From contig NC_003279.8 in assembly GCF_000002985.6 (NCBI RefSeq), positions 5,704,001-5,768,000 of the forward strand: DNA of 64,000 bases. Reading direction: 5' to 3'. A program made the position numbers and the translations under genes. Below the pieces are notes generated by a model. The model ran no database searches and had not been told where the DNA came from. It saw only the letters and a program-made list of their open reading frames with translations. Shown in pieces: positions 63,101 to 64,000 of the stretch (positions within the stretch are counted from its first letter, which is position 1; every line of letters begins with the position of its first letter). The stretch comes from Caenorhabditis elegans. Lineage: Eukaryota; Nematoda; Chromadorea; Rhabditida; Rhabditidae.

Positions 63101-64000
63101 AAGTTGATATTTATTTTAAAATGTTTCCAAGTTTCTCAATTTTTCCAGATTTTGTCAGAAAACCTTATGAGTCAGAAGCTGGAAGACATGTAATAACAAA
63201 TTCATTTTGTTCGATTTGCGAAGTTCGAACATATCGAGAAACGAAACATTGCAAAAGATGCAATTTTTGTATAGATGACTTTGATCATCATTGTGTTTGG
63301 CTCAATAATTGTATTGGAGGGAAGAACTACAGGTTTGAATTTTTTTTTGAAAAATAGTTACATGAATTGGAAAATTGAACTGCACTGTCACGTGTGTGTC
63401 GAGTATAACAAGTGACGTACGGGCTTGAAAAAAAAGTATAAAAAATTTGAGAAACTAAAATTTTTGCAGGCCATTCGTTGTTCTCGTGATATGCGTCAAC
63501 GTATTTTCAATGTTCTGTTTCGGCCTCTCAGTTGTTATATTTTTCTCTTGGATTACAAACAGTGATGAGAGAGCTTTAATTAAATTAGTACAGGATAAAG
63601 GTAATAATCACGTACTGAAATTTAACAAATAAATATATTGTCAGTTGTTCAAACAGATTTCCTGAAAATTTCATGGGTATTTCTATGCGTTATTTGCATA
63701 ATTATATATGGTGTTTTATCAGTTACAACTGCTCATTTACTATATTTTCATTTCAAATTATGTAAGTTCTGTGATAAATTCTTTTAGAGTGTAAATTGAA
63801 TATGAACATTTTCAGTCAAAGTCGGACAGACAACTTATCGATACATGACAAATCAAAGGAGAAGTGCAAAAGTGAGTTTTTACAAAAAAGCCTTCTTGGT
63901 CAAATGTATATTTATTCATTTTAAAAGTCATATGCTTCTATTTTCAGGTCGGGGCTATATCCCACGTTTCTCCAACACATTCTCAAACACACCGTAGAGA
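60111..64000 (+). CDS. DHHC-type protein S-palmitoyltransferase (3' end outside window)
   Basis: An integral membrane enzyme that attaches palmitate to cysteines of substrate proteins. Exon 1 (60111-60241) encodes TM1 ([19 protein letters not shown]). After a 2.75 kb intron the exon at 62999 encodes TM2 ([16 protein letters not shown]). The exon at 63148 carries the cysteine-rich domain [20 protein letters not shown] followed by the catalytic [18 protein letters not shown]. Later exons (63470, 63643, 63817, 63948) encode TM3 ([20 protein letters not shown]), TM4 ([20 protein letters not shown]) and the start of a cytoplasmic tail. The zinc-binding residues and DHHC are intact. The paralogue number could not be assigned. 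Confidence 0.88.
60242..62998. other. Large first intron of the DHHC gene, no gene seen
   Basis: 2.75 kb of AT-rich DNA with only short frames, such as a 69-codon minus-strand frame at 61845-62054 without support. No inverted repeat as clear as the others in this window was found here. It may contain transcriptional elements. Confidence 0.4.

Overview
This 64 kb window is nuclear DNA from a nematode, almost certainly Caenorhabditis elegans or a near-identical relative. The evidence is AT-rich sequence, short introns of the form GT...TTTTCAG, and TTTTCAG-type acceptors just upstream of several start codons (likely SL trans-splice sites). There are also abundant palindromic repeats and a gene order I recognise from C. 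elegans chromosome I. Gene names come from memory of that genome. Exon structures were read by hand from splice signals and phase; where exon lengths and phases close exactly this is stated.

Layout. 1-2302 (+): the 3' part of a membrane-anchored peptidyl-hydroxyglycine amidating lyase (pgal-1). 2303-12675: about 10 kb with no supported protein gene, holding a tRNA-like relic and a palindromic repeat; it is the likely control region of lim-7. 12676-21356 (+): lim-7, an Islet-class LIM homeobox gene. 22384-37574: a block of fast-evolving nematode genes. These are an FkbM-type methyltransferase-like type II membrane protein (-), a large WSN/transmembrane/ankyrin/BRCT-like protein (-), a divergently transcribed WSN paralogue that stops after its transmembrane helix (+), a tiny nuclear-receptor DNA-binding-domain relic (+) and a secreted cysteine-rich protein (+). 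38051-41519: the conserved divergent pair rpt-5 (-) and rad-8 (+). 41790-42346: a 0.55 kb palindrome. 42725-50119 (+): che-14, a Dispatched-like protein. 50599-56778 (-): ccpp-1, a tubulin deglutamylase. 57027-57981 (-): a small KGD4/MRPS36-like mitochondrial protein. 60111-end (+): a DHHC palmitoyltransferase running off the window.

Biology. The conserved genes are unrelated housekeeping or developmental genes (peptide amidation, LIM-homeodomain transcription, proteasome, mitochondrial reductase, apical secretion, tubulin deglutamylation, 2-oxoglutarate dehydrogenase, protein palmitoylation) and do not form an operon. The most unusual part is the 22-37 kb block. There a divergent pair of WSN-domain proteins seems to consist of one full-length putative receptor with a cytoplasmic ankyrin plus BRCT-like tail and one tail-less partner, flanked by other lineage-specific secreted or membrane proteins.
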